A stretch of DNA of 33,976 nt, taken from Hyphomicrobiaceae bacterium (GTDB lineage: Bacteria; Pseudomonadota; Alphaproteobacteria; Rhizobiales; JAKIUO01). Shown one piece after another: positions 24,871 through 33,791 of this stretch. Every line of letters begins with the position of its first letter. Positions within the stretch are counted from its first letter, which is position 1. The notes under the pieces are model-generated. The model saw only the letters and a list, made by a program, of their open reading frames with translations, was not told the origin of the DNA and searched no databases. The stretch is taken from contig JAKIUO010000005.1 of the NCBI GenBank assembly GCA_021647535.1, forward strand, positions 1 through 33,976. The letters are read 5' to 3'. The position numbers and the translations under genes are program-made.

Positions 24871-25020
24871 GGGATGAAAAAGGAAAAAAGGAGATGATGA
24901 GCAAGACTATTGCGTTCCGTCCCCTTCGCCCGAAGCGTAATCTCTTGGCACGCAAAGCGGTGGCAGAAAATTAATAAGCCCCCCAAACGCTTCCGACTTT
25001 CGGCGGCCCCGCTCAAAGAC

Positions 25021-26772
25021 TTATAAAGAACGAGCAACCCGAAAGCCGACAAAGTCGTAACGGTCGACCGACTTGTACCAATAGCGATTGGCGGAGCGCA
25101 GATATGCTGGATAGTTAGCCCACGAGCCACCACGCAAAACGCCAATCAGACACTTTTCGGTTGTAATCGCACTGCCGTCCACCGGGGCACCTTCGTAACT
25201 TCCCTTATAACAATCCTCTACCCATTCCCAGACATTACCGTGTACATTGTAGAGCCCGAAAGCGTTGGCCTCGAAACTGTCAACAGGCACAGTTTCTTTG
25301 CGATAGTTTCCTTTGAAACTACCATCATAAGTGTGAGTACCATCATAATTTGCCTTGGCAGTGGAAATTTTGTCCGGCCATGAAAATGCTCCCGTGGTTC
25401 CGGCACGCGCCACATATTCCCATTCAGCTTCACTCAACAGCCGATAGGACTTACCAGTCTTCTTCTTCAGCCATTTCAGATAGGTCCTGGCATCATTTCG
25501 TGACACATTGATCACCGGGCGCTTGCCTTTGCCCCACCCTTGATCCTTGGGCTGATAACCTTTGCAGCCCCCACCAGAGACACAGGCCCCCCACTCTTTG
25601 AAAGTCACCTCAAATCGGCCCACAGCAAACGGCTTGCCAATCGTCACCCAACGCACCGGTTTTTCATCATTGTCGCCGCTTGATGACCCCATTAGAAACG
25701 AGCCCTTGGACACCACCACCATAGACGGACACCAGCCTGCGCCATTGCAATCATCAAAGATCGTGCCCGGAATGAAGTGATGGCGTGAGGCAGATCCATT
25801 TGCTGGAAATGCGCCAATGGCAAGCTTTTTCTCTTTACCGAACCATCTGTTCCACAGGCCTGATTTTGATTTTTCCTTTGGAACTATTGGTGCGAGAGGA
25901 ACCGTCATATCCCGCTCCGCGCCTTTAGATATTTGCCCTTTCAGCTTTTTTTTCAGCTTCTGGTTTTCTCGTTCCAGGGCGGCGTAGCGGTTCTTGCCAA
26001 CAGCGCCCCCCTTTTGCAGGGCAATCTCTTCACCACCCAGCGAACCGTAAATATGGGGAGACTGCAAACGCTGCGTTGTCCTGCGCACTTCATCGCGGAT
26101 ACGGCCAAACAACAAGCGCACATCAAGGCCGGGAGTTTGCAGATGTTTCAATAAGGCAGCAGCATAGGGGCTATTCGCCCCCCTCCCATCATAGGCCCGC
26201 GTCCCTTCACGGGCCGCATAAGCCACCAGCACATTGCCCTTGGGCTCAACGCGTGCCAAACCGTTCTTGACAGCTCGTGTCAGATGGGCAGAGCGGGTCA
26301 TGCGTTGTAAAAAGGGGTTGTTGCGGCAAGCATCGAGAATAATAAGACCTAGCCGATTGGTGGTGCGCAACTTGTTCATGACAAAGGACAGAGCCAGCGC
26401 TTCATCTTCCACATCAACATCAACGCTAAGGCGCGTATCAACCGGCAGCAGCCAGTTCTCGCCATTAACTTCAATGCCATGTCCGGCAAAATAGATCACT
26501 GCCAGATCGGCGCGACGGGCCTTGTGGCCAAATGTGACGACAGCCCGGCGCATGGCGGCCCGGTTAAGGTCATAGCCTTGCGTCACATCATAGCCCATAC
26601 GCAAAAAAGTAGCAGCAATGGAACGCGCGTCTTTGCCTGGATTAATGAGTTTTCCAACAGTGCTATAAGCCGAATTGCCAATCACCAGCGCCACGCGCTG
26701 TTGAGCAAAAACGGGCGAGACGGCCAGCAAAGCAAGAAAAATGCAAAAAATACAGGCAGCAAAACGTTTCAT
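25021..26772 (-). CDS. Secreted caspase-like (C14) protein fused to a SUMF1/FGE-like domain
   Basis: 583 aa from ATG 26772 (a GTG two codons earlier is also open; neither has a strong ribosome site). A signal peptide ends near VFAQQ (about 23). The caspase-like domain (about 26-250) keeps the His98/Cys149 dyad in YFAGHG and LDACRNNPF. A charged coiled segment (about 260-285) follows, then a formylglycine-generating-enzyme-like domain (about 345-583) with LMGSS, LLSEAEWEYVARAGT, NVHGNVWEWVEDC and LRGGSW. The active FGE cysteine pair after GGSW is absent (ANYPAYLRSANR), so this half probably binds rather than modifies. Such fusions recur in alphaproteobacteria; substrates are unknown. Confidence 0.9.
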   Translation of the reverse strand: MKRFAACIFCIFLALLAVSPVFAQQRVALVIGNSAYSTVGKLINPGKDARSIAATFLRMGYDVTQGYDLNRAAMRRAVVTFGHKARRADLAVIYFAGHGIEVNGENWLLPVDTRLSVDVDVEDEALALSFVMNKLRTTNRLGLIILDACRNNPFLQRMTRSAHLTRAVKNGLARVEPKGNVLVAYAAREGTRAYDGRGANSPYAAALLKHLQTPGLDVRLLFGRIRDEVRRTTQRLQSPHIYGSLGGEEIALQKGGAVGKNRYAALERENQKLKKKLKGQISKGAERDMTVPLAPIVPKEKSKSGLWNRWFGKEKKLAIGAFPANGSASRHHFIPGTIFDDCNGAGWCPSMVVVSKGSFLMGSSSGDNDEKPVRWVTIGKPFAVGRFEVTFKEWGACVSGGGCKGYQPKDQGWGKGKRPVINVSRNDARTYLKWLKKKTGKSYRLLSEAEWEYVARAGTTGAFSWPDKISTAKANYDGTHTYDGSFKGNYRKETVPVDSFEANAFGLYNVHGNVWEWVEDCYKGSYEGAPVDGSAITTEKCLIGVLRGGSWANYPAYLRSANRYWYKSVDRYDFVGFRVARSL

Positions 26773-27002
26773 GGACACCCGATCAATTGAGAATAAAAGG
26801 TTCCTTTTAACAGACTATAGCCAGCGGCTATGGCAATTTGTATGGCAATTTGGCTGCTGACGGGTGAACCTCGTTGATCGGACAACGGTTTTTCGCAAAC
26901 TTTGTCAGATCGGCGAGTGTTTTGAGTATAGCAACCAAACAGGATCATTGCCAGCCTGTTTTTGGTCATCTACCGCTCAGTATTGCGGGACCAAAAGTGC
27001 CC
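26773..27002. other. Upstream region of the caspase-like gene
   Basis: 230 bp without a supported gene between the caspase-like start and the B3 repeat. A direct repeat of GGCAATTTGTATGGCAATTTGG lies at about 26830-26851. No promoter was assigned. Confidence 0.4.
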
Positions 27003-27150
27003 ATCTTGCTGCGCGAGCGGGGCCAGCTCTGAGGCGACCTCCCAAATCCACCCTTCTCTGAAATTTAAAAAGAAGGGGGGTTGGGGGAAGGCTTTCCCCC
27101 AAATGGGTGTGGGCGATCGCCCATTTGCGAAGCAAGTCAGCACGATATCA
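27003..27150 (+). repeat. Mosaic hairpin repeat, copy B3
   Basis: TTGCTGCGCGAGCGGGGCC, then GAGGCGACCTCC, then CCCTTCTCTGAAATTTAAAAAGAAGGG, then TTGGGGGAAGGCTTTCCCCCAA, then ATGGGTGTGGGCGATCGCCCAT and TTGCGAAGCAA. The two outer ends are imperfect inverted repeats (TTGCT-[GT]-CGC). Same order as B1 and B2. It lies between the end of rsmB and the divergent caspase-like start region. Confidence 0.8.
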
Positions 27151-27173
27151 GCACTTATCGAAACGCGCTCCAA

Positions 27174-28511
27174 TCACTCCGCTTTTTGCAAAATCGCGAT
27201 GAAAAATCCGTCGGTGCCGTGCTGTGCCGGGGTCAGTTGCAGCATGTTTTTGGCTTTGATGGCGGACTGCGGGGCGGGTGCGCTTTGGCTTTCGCTCCAG
27301 ATGGTTTGCGGGTCGAGCAGTTCAAAGTCGGGGCGCTCGCCAAGGAACCAGTTGACCTGTTCCTCGTTTTCCTGCGGCAGGATCGAACAGGTGACATAGA
27401 TGAGCCGCCCACCGGGCTTGACCGCCAGCGCGCCTTGCTTCAGGACCGCGCGCTGTTCTTGCAAACGTTCAGCCAGCTGAGCCTTGGTCAAGCGCCATTT
27501 GCTGTCTGGCTTGCGCCGCCAGGTGCCCGAACCGGTGCACGGTGCATCGACCAGCACCACCTGCATTTTATCATCAAGCTTGTCGAGGGCGCCCTGATTG
27601 CCAGAGGGCAGAATACGCACATTATGAGCGCCCGCCCGGTGCAGCCGCTCACTCATGGGCGACAGGCGTTTGGACTGACTGTCATAGGCGTGAATTTGCC
27701 CTTTATTACCCATCATGGCGGCCATGGCCAGCGTCTTGCCGCCCGAGCCAGCGCACAGATCCAGTACTTGCTGGCCGGTTTTGACACCGCTCAGCGCCGA
27801 GACCATTTGCGATCCCAGATCCTGCACCTCAAACCAGCCACGCTTATAGCCGTCCAGCCCTTCAAGACGCGGGCTTTTATCTGGTCCCTGTGGGGGAGAA
27901 ATGCGCACGGCATCTGGCAGCTCGGCGCACTCTGCAGGCTCGAAATCATCGAGCTGTTTGAGCACGGTTGAGCGCTTGACCTTCAACCGATTGACCCGCA
28001 GATCAATAGGCGCGCGTTGCGCCATCGCCTGCCCCTCAGCAAGAGCGCCATCACCAAAAGCCTGTTCGAGCGCAGGATAGAGCCAGGCCGGAACATCGGC
28101 AAGCGCCGCCGCCGTTTCAGTTTCAGCAGGGGTTTCAGTTTCAGTAGGGGCTTCAGGGGGTGATTTTTCAGCCAGAGCGCGCAGCCCGGTTTTTTCTTCA
28201 TCGCTCAGCGCAGCAGGCGCATATTGCCCGCCATCACACATTTCATCGAGCTCATCAAGGCTATGGCCCCAGCCCTCCAGAAAGGCCGCCAGCGCCAGTG
28301 CACGCGGCGATTTGCTGCCCATGTAAGCGCCATAGGAAGACGAACGGCGCAACACGTCAAACACCAGATTGGCGATGGCGGCGCGGTCCTTACTACCAGC
28401 ATAGCGATTGCCACGCGCCCAAGTCGAGAGCACGAGACGCGCCGGATAATCGGCGCTCGCATGATTTTCAAGAATTTCAATGGCTGCTGCAAGTCTTCCT
28501 GCCGGACGCAT
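27174..28511 (-). CDS. RsmB/NOP-family rRNA cytosine-C5 methyltransferase
   Basis: 445 aa from ATG 28511, with GGGGGA upstream; a TTG at 28526 is also open. An N-terminal NusB-like helical region (about 1-100) is followed by an unusual Glu/Thr-rich repeat (about 115-135, PTETETPAETET) and the SAM-binding domain (VLDLCAGSGGKTLAMAA). Two catalytic cysteines lie in DAPCTGSGTWRR and VTCSILPQENEEQV. It should methylate a cytosine in ribosomal RNA. A terminator at 28566-28602 separates it from rpmB, so it is probably transcribed on its own. Confidence 0.92.
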   Translation of the reverse strand: MRPAGRLAAAIEILENHASADYPARLVLSTWARGNRYAGSKDRAAIANLVFDVLRRSSSYGAYMGSKSPRALALAAFLEGWGHSLDELDEMCDGGQYAPAALSDEEKTGLRALAEKSPPEAPTETETPAETETAAALADVPAWLYPALEQAFGDGALAEGQAMAQRAPIDLRVNRLKVKRSTVLKQLDDFEPAECAELPDAVRISPPQGPDKSPRLEGLDGYKRGWFEVQDLGSQMVSALSGVKTGQQVLDLCAGSGGKTLAMAAMMGNKGQIHAYDSQSKRLSPMSERLHRAGAHNVRILPSGNQGALDKLDDKMQVVLVDAPCTGSGTWRRKPDSKWRLTKAQLAERLQEQRAVLKQGALAVKPGGRLIYVTCSILPQENEEQVNWFLGERPDFELLDPQTIWSESQSAPAPQSAIKAKNMLQLTPAQHGTDGFFIAILQKAE

Positions 28512-28565
28512 AACTTTCCCCCGCAAGTTTCAACAAAGCTTTGCTCTAACAAAGCTTTTCAGGCA

Positions 28566-28602
28566 CAAAAAGAACGGCCCTCCCCTTGATCGGGAAGGCC
28601 GT
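28566..28602 (-). terminator. Terminator of rpmB
   Basis: ACGGCC (28574-28579 and complement at 28597-28602), extended by CTTCCC/GGGGAG, with a TTCTTTTT tract on the minus strand. It is about 37 bp beyond the rpmB stop. Confidence 0.88.
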
Positions 28603-28638
28603 AATATGGTCGGTGCTCAATTTTAATCAGGCTGGTCG

Positions 28639-28935
28639 CTAGCTTGTGGCGACAGCCGCCTTTTTCTTTTTGATCAGCCGCTTGACGCGACGTGCGCTTA
28701 GCGACAGTTCATTATCGCTGGCTTTCAGCAGATAAGGATCAAGCCCGCCACGGTGCTCGACCGAGCGCAAGGCTTTGGCACTGACGCGAAACCGGAAAGT
28801 GGCTCCAAGCAGATCGCTGGCCAGTGTAACCTGACACAAATTTGGCAAAAAACGACGACGCGTTCTGTTCTTGGCATGAGAAACATTATTGCCGCTCATG
28901 ACCCCTTTGCCGGAAAGTTCGCATACTCTCGACAT
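28639..28935 (-). CDS. rpmB: 50S ribosomal protein L28
   Basis: 98 aa. CELSGKGVMSGNNVSHAKNRTRRRFLPNL at the N-terminus is the L28 signature, and the C-terminus is basic (LIKKKKAAVATS). Only two cysteines remain and no zinc-binding quartet, so this is the zinc-free type. GGAG precedes ATG 28935 at 8 nt. It is followed by a strong terminator. In many alphaproteobacteria it lies beside a DUF3108 gene, as here. Confidence 0.96.
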   Translation of the reverse strand: MSRVCELSGKGVMSGNNVSHAKNRTRRRFLPNLCQVTLASDLLGATFRFRVSAKALRSVEHRGGLDPYLLKASDNELSLSARRVKRLIKKKKAAVATS

Positions 28936-29362
28936 GATTATAGCTCCATTGGCTCAAAATATCGTAATTTTAGTGGGCTGATAGCACCTTTCAACCCAAA
29001 AACCCGCGAAGCGCTCACGGGACAAGCGCCAACTTATAGTTGGGAAGGAGCGCATCGTCAAGCCCCATAAAAGTCCTGAAATCACGGCGAACAAGCCGCT
29101 TTGCGCAAGCAAAAAAAACACCTCTAACGGGATGGTAACCCAAATACCCCCATAACAGCAGAGCCATAGAATTGACCCAATCAAATTTTATGGCCCTAAT
29201 GAGCAAAGTTTGGGTTATACTCAAATTGATACGTGGTCCCCGGCAGATGTGTATTTTGTGCTCCAAAAAGTATGAAATCATAAGTAAACGGGACCAGAAA
29301 ACCATCACAAAGCTGCCCCCATACAGCACGTGAATTTAAATAATATTTGGAGTAAGGCCGAA
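28936..29362. other. Divergent intergenic region, no gene recognised
   Basis: 427 bp between divergent rpmB and DUF3108. A 104-codon minus-strand reading (29015-29329) exists but shows no ribosome site or recognised motif, so I treat it as chance. Both promoters should lie here; I could not fix them. Confidence 0.45.
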
Positions 29363-30280
29363 ATGGCTATTTCTTATATCGACACTGCCTCTATCGACAC
29401 TGCCTCGCAACTTTTCAATAGACCCGTTTTTACCAAAAACTGGCCTTTTGTGATGGCCGCGCTCCTGTCTATCGCCTTCTGGAACGCCCCCGCTCACGCC
29501 CAGCTCAAAGACTCGAAGATTTCGGGAACCTATATGGTCAAATATAACGGCCTGCAACTTGGAAAACTGCATTTCAACTCTACGATCAAGGGCCGTACCT
29601 ACAAGATGGATTCCAGTACAAGACTGGCTGTGCCGCTTTTAAGTTCACTGTTTAACTCTTTGAACTGGCGAGGCATCACACGCGTCACAGGCTCCATAAG
29701 AAATGCGCAACCGCGTCCATCGAACTATCATTTTGCCTTTCGCAGTGGCAAAAAAAGCGGCACCGTCGATATGCAGTTTTCTGGCCGTAACATCACTCAT
29801 GTCAGCCGCATCCCCAACAAACCGCTGTCCACTGCCTATGTACCGGTCGCCAAAGCCCACCTGCGCGGTGCCATGGACCCGATGAGTGCGCTCATGCTGA
29901 TTTCGCGCAAAGGCCGCTCACATCGCTCGGCCTGCGCGCGCACCATACCCATTTATGATGGCAAACAACGCTTCAACCTGAAACTGAGCTATAAGCGATC
30001 TGTGCGGGTCAATCGACATCAATCCGGCGGCTATTCTGGTCCGGTCATCATCTGCCGCGTCAAATACCAGCCCATTTCAGGCTACAAGGCTCACAAAAAA
30101 GACATCAAATTCATGATCAAAAACCGCAATATTGAAATGTGGTTGATGCCGTTGCCAAAGAGCCGCAACTATGCGCCCTATCGTTTTATTCTCCCGCTTC
30201 CCATCGGCACGGCTGACGCCTATCTAATACGCTTTAATATTCGCACTGGTCGGGGCCGCCAGATCGCTCTGGTGAGATAA
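29363..30280 (+). CDS. DUF3108-family periplasmic protein
   Basis: 305 aa from ATG 29363 (AAGG at 5 nt, GGAG further upstream); a GTG at 29330 is open but less likely. A signal-like segment ends at APAHAQLK (about 41-47). Then ISGTYMVKYNGLQLGKLHFNSTIKG and GAMDPMSALMLISRKG fit the DUF3108 pattern. A 15-bp tandem duplication (29377-29406) yields IDTASIDTAS before the signal helix, making the N-terminus unusually long. Function is unknown. A Nudix gene starts 10 bp after its stop, so the two are probably cotranscribed. Confidence 0.85.
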   Translation: MAISYIDTASIDTASQLFNRPVFTKNWPFVMAALLSIAFWNAPAHAQLKDSKISGTYMVKYNGLQLGKLHFNSTIKGRTYKMDSSTRLAVPLLSSLFNSLNWRGITRVTGSIRNAQPRPSNYHFAFRSGKKSGTVDMQFSGRNITHVSRIPNKPLSTAYVPVAKAHLRGAMDPMSALMLISRKGRSHRSACARTIPIYDGKQRFNLKLSYKRSVRVNRHQSGGYSGPVIICRVKYQPISGYKAHKKDIKFMIKNRNIEMWLMPLPKSRNYAPYRFILPLPIGTADAYLIRFNIRTGRGRQIALVR

Positions 30281-30290
30281 TCATTCCTGT

Positions 30291-30863
30291 ATGAAAACCA
30301 GACAACAATATGCCGCTCTCCCCTATATGCAAAGCGGCGAGCGGGTGGATGTGCTGCTCATCACCAGACGGCGCTCTGGCCGCTGGATCATCCCCAAGGG
30401 CTGGCCCGAAGCTGCGATGTCAGGTCCAGAAGTGGCCGCTCTGGAAGCCTATGAGGAAGCCGGACTAAAGGGCCGTATTGGCAAAAAGTCCATTGGTCGC
30501 TTCAGCTATATCAAACAGCTGGAGGATGGCTCGAAAATAAATTGCGATGTGACGGTCTACCCCTTGCGGGTCAGCGCTCAATATCTCGACTGGCCCGAAA
30601 AAGGCCAACGACAGTTGTGCTGGCTGAAAAAGAAAAAAGCCATAGAGGTCATCGAAGAGCTCGACCTCGCTGCTTTAATTGAGAATTTCACGCCAGCCAA
30701 AAGTTCAAAACGGCGCAAAAACAAAAACAAAAACAAAATAGCTGCAAAATCCAGCACCAAGAGCAAGGGCAAGCGCAAGCGCAAGCGCAAGACCAATGCA
30801 AAGAACAAAAGCAAGAATCGCAATCGAAACAAACTGAAGCGTGGCATCAGTGCCGCTTTTTAG
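30291..30863 (+). CDS. Nudix hydrolase with a long basic tail
   Basis: 190 aa. The Nudix box spans about 37-59 (GWPEAAM ... LEAYEEAGL). The metal-binding Glu52, Glu55 and Glu56 are kept, while the first conserved Glu is Met43 and the Arg before Glu52 is Leu51. The box layout resembles small alphaproteobacterial members of the diphosphoinositol/nucleotide class; the substrate is unknown. From about residue 145 the protein is a low-complexity Lys/Arg/Asn tail (KRKRKRK, KNKNKNK), suggesting nucleic-acid or polyphosphate binding. It follows DUF3108 by 10 bp. Its stop lies inside the palindrome at 30859-30910. Confidence 0.9.
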   Translation: MKTRQQYAALPYMQSGERVDVLLITRRRSGRWIIPKGWPEAAMSGPEVAALEAYEEAGLKGRIGKKSIGRFSYIKQLEDGSKINCDVTVYPLRVSAQYLDWPEKGQRQLCWLKKKKAIEVIEELDLAALIENFTPAKSSKRRKNKNKNKIAAKSSTKSKGKRKRKRKTNAKNKSKNRNRNKLKRGISAAF

Positions 30864-30910
30864 TGTCTGAGCGAATATTATTCGTTGATAATATTCGCTC
30901 AGACACTAAA
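30859..30910. terminator. Perfect 23-bp inverted repeat over the Nudix stop codon
   Basis: TTTAGTGTCTGAGCGAATAT-TAT and its exact reverse complement are separated by the 6-nt loop TCGTTG. The left arm includes the TAG stop of the Nudix gene. There is no T-run afterwards. It probably ends or protects the DUF3108-Nudix transcript before the helicase gene, though a protein-binding site is also possible. Confidence 0.6.
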
Positions 30911-30930
30911 CGTCAAAAACGGGGGTATAC

Positions 30931-33789
30931 ATGTCCTACCCAAAATCGTCCGCCCAAAAAGCCTTTCCTGTGCGCCACGTAACGGCGGTTCTGGGGCCGA
31001 CCAATACCGGCAAAACGCATCTCGCCATTGAGCGTATGCTCGGTCATGGATCCGGCATGATCGGCCTGCCCCTGCGCCTGCTGGCCCGCGAGGTCTATGA
31101 CCGCATCTGCCAGCACACCGACCCCAAAAATGTCGCGCTGATCACTGGCGAAGAAAAAATAAAACCCGAGAACCCACGCTATTATGTCTGCACGGTGGAG
31201 GCCATGCCGCGCGATATCAAGGTCGATCTCATCGCCATTGATGAGGTGCAGCTGGCCGCCGACCTTGAACGTGGCCATGTTTTTACGGATCGCATCATCC
31301 ATATGCGCGGCACCCATGAGACGCTTCTGCTCGGGGCTGACACCATCAAAAACACGCTTTGCGAACTCGTTCCCAACCTCAATATCATCTCGCGCCCCCG
31401 CCTTTCAAAGCTTTCCTATGCCGGGCAGAAAAAGATCTCCCGGCTACCCCGGCGCACCGCCATCGTGGCTTTTTCAGCCAGCGAAGTCTACGCCATTGCC
31501 GAGTTGATCCGCCGCCAGCGTGGCGGCGCTGCCGTTGTCATGGGGGCTTTGTCACCACGCACGCGAAATGCCCAGGTCGAGCTTTATCAATCCGGGGATG
31601 TTGATTTCATCGTCGCCACCGACGCCATTGGCATGGGGCTCAACCTCGATGTCGATCATGTGGCTTTTGCCGGTGCCCGCAAATTTGATGGCGAACGCCA
31701 CCGCCCCTTGCAACCCGCCGAACTGGCACAGATTGCCGGACGCGCCGGACGTCACATCAATGATGGCACATTTGGCGTCACCGCCAATGTCGAACCCTTT
31801 GACCAGCGCCTTGTTGACCAGCTTGAAGAACATTATTTTCCGCAGATCAAAACCGCGCAATGGCGCAACAGCGCGCTTGATTTTTCATCGCTGGACGCCC
31901 TTGCCGCCTGTTTGCAACGTTCGCCCGACCTGCCCTTTCTCGTCAAATCGCGCATGAGTGATGATGTGCTGGCTCTTGAGACCTTGTGCAAGGATGACGA
32001 AGTCCAGGCGCTGGCGACAAGCCCTGAGGCCATCAAACGCCTGTGGGAAGTCTGCCAGCTGCCCGATTATCGCAATGTTTCGCCGCAACAACATGCTGAC
32101 ATTATTGCGGCCATATATAAATACATCATGAGCGACAAGGGTGTGGTTCCCGAGAGCTGGTTTGAACGCCAGGTGGCCCATGCTAATGATATCAGCGGAA
32201 ATATTGACACGCTGGCCAATCGCATTGCACATATACGCACTTGGACCTCCGTTTCCAGCCGCCCGGACTGGCTTGGTGATCCAAAGAGTTGGCAACAGCG
32301 CACACATGCGATAGAAGACGCCCTATCAGACGCTTTGCACGAGAAACTGACAAAACGCTTTGTCGATCGCCGAACCTCTACCCTGATGCGTCGTTTAAGG
32401 GATGAAGAAGAGCTGTTCGCGGAGATCGACAAGAAGGGGTATATACACGTGGAAAATCATTTTGTAGGCCGCCTCAACGGCTTTTGCTATAGCCCCGATG
32501 GCAGCGCCCAGGGTCGCGAAGGCAAGGCTGTACGCAATGCGGCAGCCAAAATTCTGGCCGGAGAGCTGGCCAAAAAGGCCGAAACGCTGATCTCCTCCAA
32601 GGACAGCGCTTTCACCCTGTCACGCACTGGCAATATCCTGTTTGAAGGGGAAGTGATTGGCCGCCTGACGCGCGCCGACAATATCCTCGCCCCGGCCCCC
32701 CATCTGTTTGCCGACGAACATCTCGCCCCGGCAGACAAGGAGCGCATTGCCAAACGCCTCACAAGCTTTATTGTCTCCATTACAAGCGAGGTCCTCAAGC
32801 CGCTTGTTGAACTGCAAACCGCCCCCGAACTCACCGGCCTGTCGCGCGGCATCGCCTTTCAGCTCATTGAAAATCTGGGCAGTCTGAAAAGAATGGACAT
32901 CGCCCATGATCTGCGCCAGCTCGATCAGCCCGCCCGCAAACAATTGCGCAAATATGGTGTGCGCTTTGGGGCCTTTAACGTCTTTATTCCCGCTCTGCTG
33001 AAACCGGCCGCTGCGGAACTTTTATTGCTGCTCTGGGCGCTACATGATCAGTCAGACCAAAAGATCGACCCCTATGATCTGCCCGAGCCGCCACGTGCGG
33101 GCCTGACCTCTGATGTCAATGACAAGAAACTGCCGCAACAATATTATCGCACCGCCGGTTTCCAGCCCTGTGGCCCGCGCGTCGTGCGCATGGACATGCT
33201 GGAGCGCCTCGATCAACAGATCAGACCGCTCATCATCTGGCGCAATCAAAAATCAACTGACCCCCAGCCCGTCGGCGCAACCGGCCATGGCGGCTTTCTG
33301 GTGCAGGCTGATATGCTGTCCATTCTGGGCTGTAGCTGGGAGGAAATGAAAGACATTCTGCCGACCCTTGGCTTTGCGTTGGAACGCAAAAAAATTATTG
33401 TCAAAACCGACAGCCCACACGCTCAAAAAGCCTCGCGCGCCGCCCTTGAAGCGCTCAGCAGTTTTGTGACTATCCCTGCACAAAAAGCAGAGGAAGAAAC
33501 AGAGCCAGAAGAGCAGTTCGAAGAGATATGGCGTCCAAAACGCGCTCAAAATACACGCCCGCAACGTCAGAACCGCTCGGACAATCGCCGACCACAACAA
33601 CGCCGTGAGCAAAAAAATACAAATAAAAAAGGCCGTCCGCCGCGTCGTGAGCAAAAACACGCTGGTGCCGGTAAAAAAGGCGGCGCACCCAATCGCCCTT
33701 CAAGGCCAAGACCAAGACGCGCCGATCCTCACAGCCCTTGTGCCGCGCTTGGTGATCTGAAAAAAGCACTGGAAAAGCAGAAAAAATAG
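30931..33789 (+). CDS. SUV3-like DEAD/DEAH-type RNA helicase
   Basis: 952 aa. It shows the bacterial relative of mitochondrial SUV3: motif I GPTNTGKTH (22-30), motif II IDEVQLAAD, DFIVATDAIGMGLNL (motif V) and QIAGRAGRH (motif VI). A long helical C-terminal region follows, then a basic, Arg/Lys/Gln-rich tail from about 860 (RRPQQRREQKN, KKGRPPRREQK), likely RNA-binding. It is expected to unwind RNA, possibly in RNA decay; that role is inferred. GGGGG lies about 5 nt before ATG 30931. The S4 gene starts 2 bp after its stop, so they share a transcript. Confidence 0.94.
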   Translation: MSYPKSSAQKAFPVRHVTAVLGPTNTGKTHLAIERMLGHGSGMIGLPLRLLAREVYDRICQHTDPKNVALITGEEKIKPENPRYYVCTVEAMPRDIKVDLIAIDEVQLAADLERGHVFTDRIIHMRGTHETLLLGADTIKNTLCELVPNLNIISRPRLSKLSYAGQKKISRLPRRTAIVAFSASEVYAIAELIRRQRGGAAVVMGALSPRTRNAQVELYQSGDVDFIVATDAIGMGLNLDVDHVAFAGARKFDGERHRPLQPAELAQIAGRAGRHINDGTFGVTANVEPFDQRLVDQLEEHYFPQIKTAQWRNSALDFSSLDALAACLQRSPDLPFLVKSRMSDDVLALETLCKDDEVQALATSPEAIKRLWEVCQLPDYRNVSPQQHADIIAAIYKYIMSDKGVVPESWFERQVAHANDISGNIDTLANRIAHIRTWTSVSSRPDWLGDPKSWQQRTHAIEDALSDALHEKLTKRFVDRRTSTLMRRLRDEEELFAEIDKKGYIHVENHFVGRLNGFCYSPDGSAQGREGKAVRNAAAKILAGELAKKAETLISSKDSAFTLSRTGNILFEGEVIGRLTRADNILAPAPHLFADEHLAPADKERIAKRLTSFIVSITSEVLKPLVELQTAPELTGLSRGIAFQLIENLGSLKRMDIAHDLRQLDQPARKQLRKYGVRFGAFNVFIPALLKPAAAELLLLLWALHDQSDQKIDPYDLPEPPRAGLTSDVNDKKLPQQYYRTAGFQPCGPRVVRMDMLERLDQQIRPLIIWRNQKSTDPQPVGATGHGGFLVQADMLSILGCSWEEMKDILPTLGFALERKKIIVKTDSPHAQKASRAALEALSSFVTIPAQKAEEETEPEEQFEEIWRPKRAQNTRPQRQNRSDNRRPQQRREQKNTNKKGRPPRREQKHAGAGKKGGAPNRPSRPRPRRADPHSPCAALGDLKKALEKQKK

Positions 33790-33791
33790 TC

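Noticed and set aside
25021..28511. A defence island built on the caspase-like gene
   Set aside because: The caspase-like protein is secreted and its neighbours are housekeeping genes (rsmB, rpmB) or an M23 peptidase; no effector or sensor partners are present.
29015..29329. 104-codon minus-strand reading between rpmB and DUF3108
   Set aside because: No ribosome site, no recognised domain, and it lies in a region expected to hold two divergent promoters.
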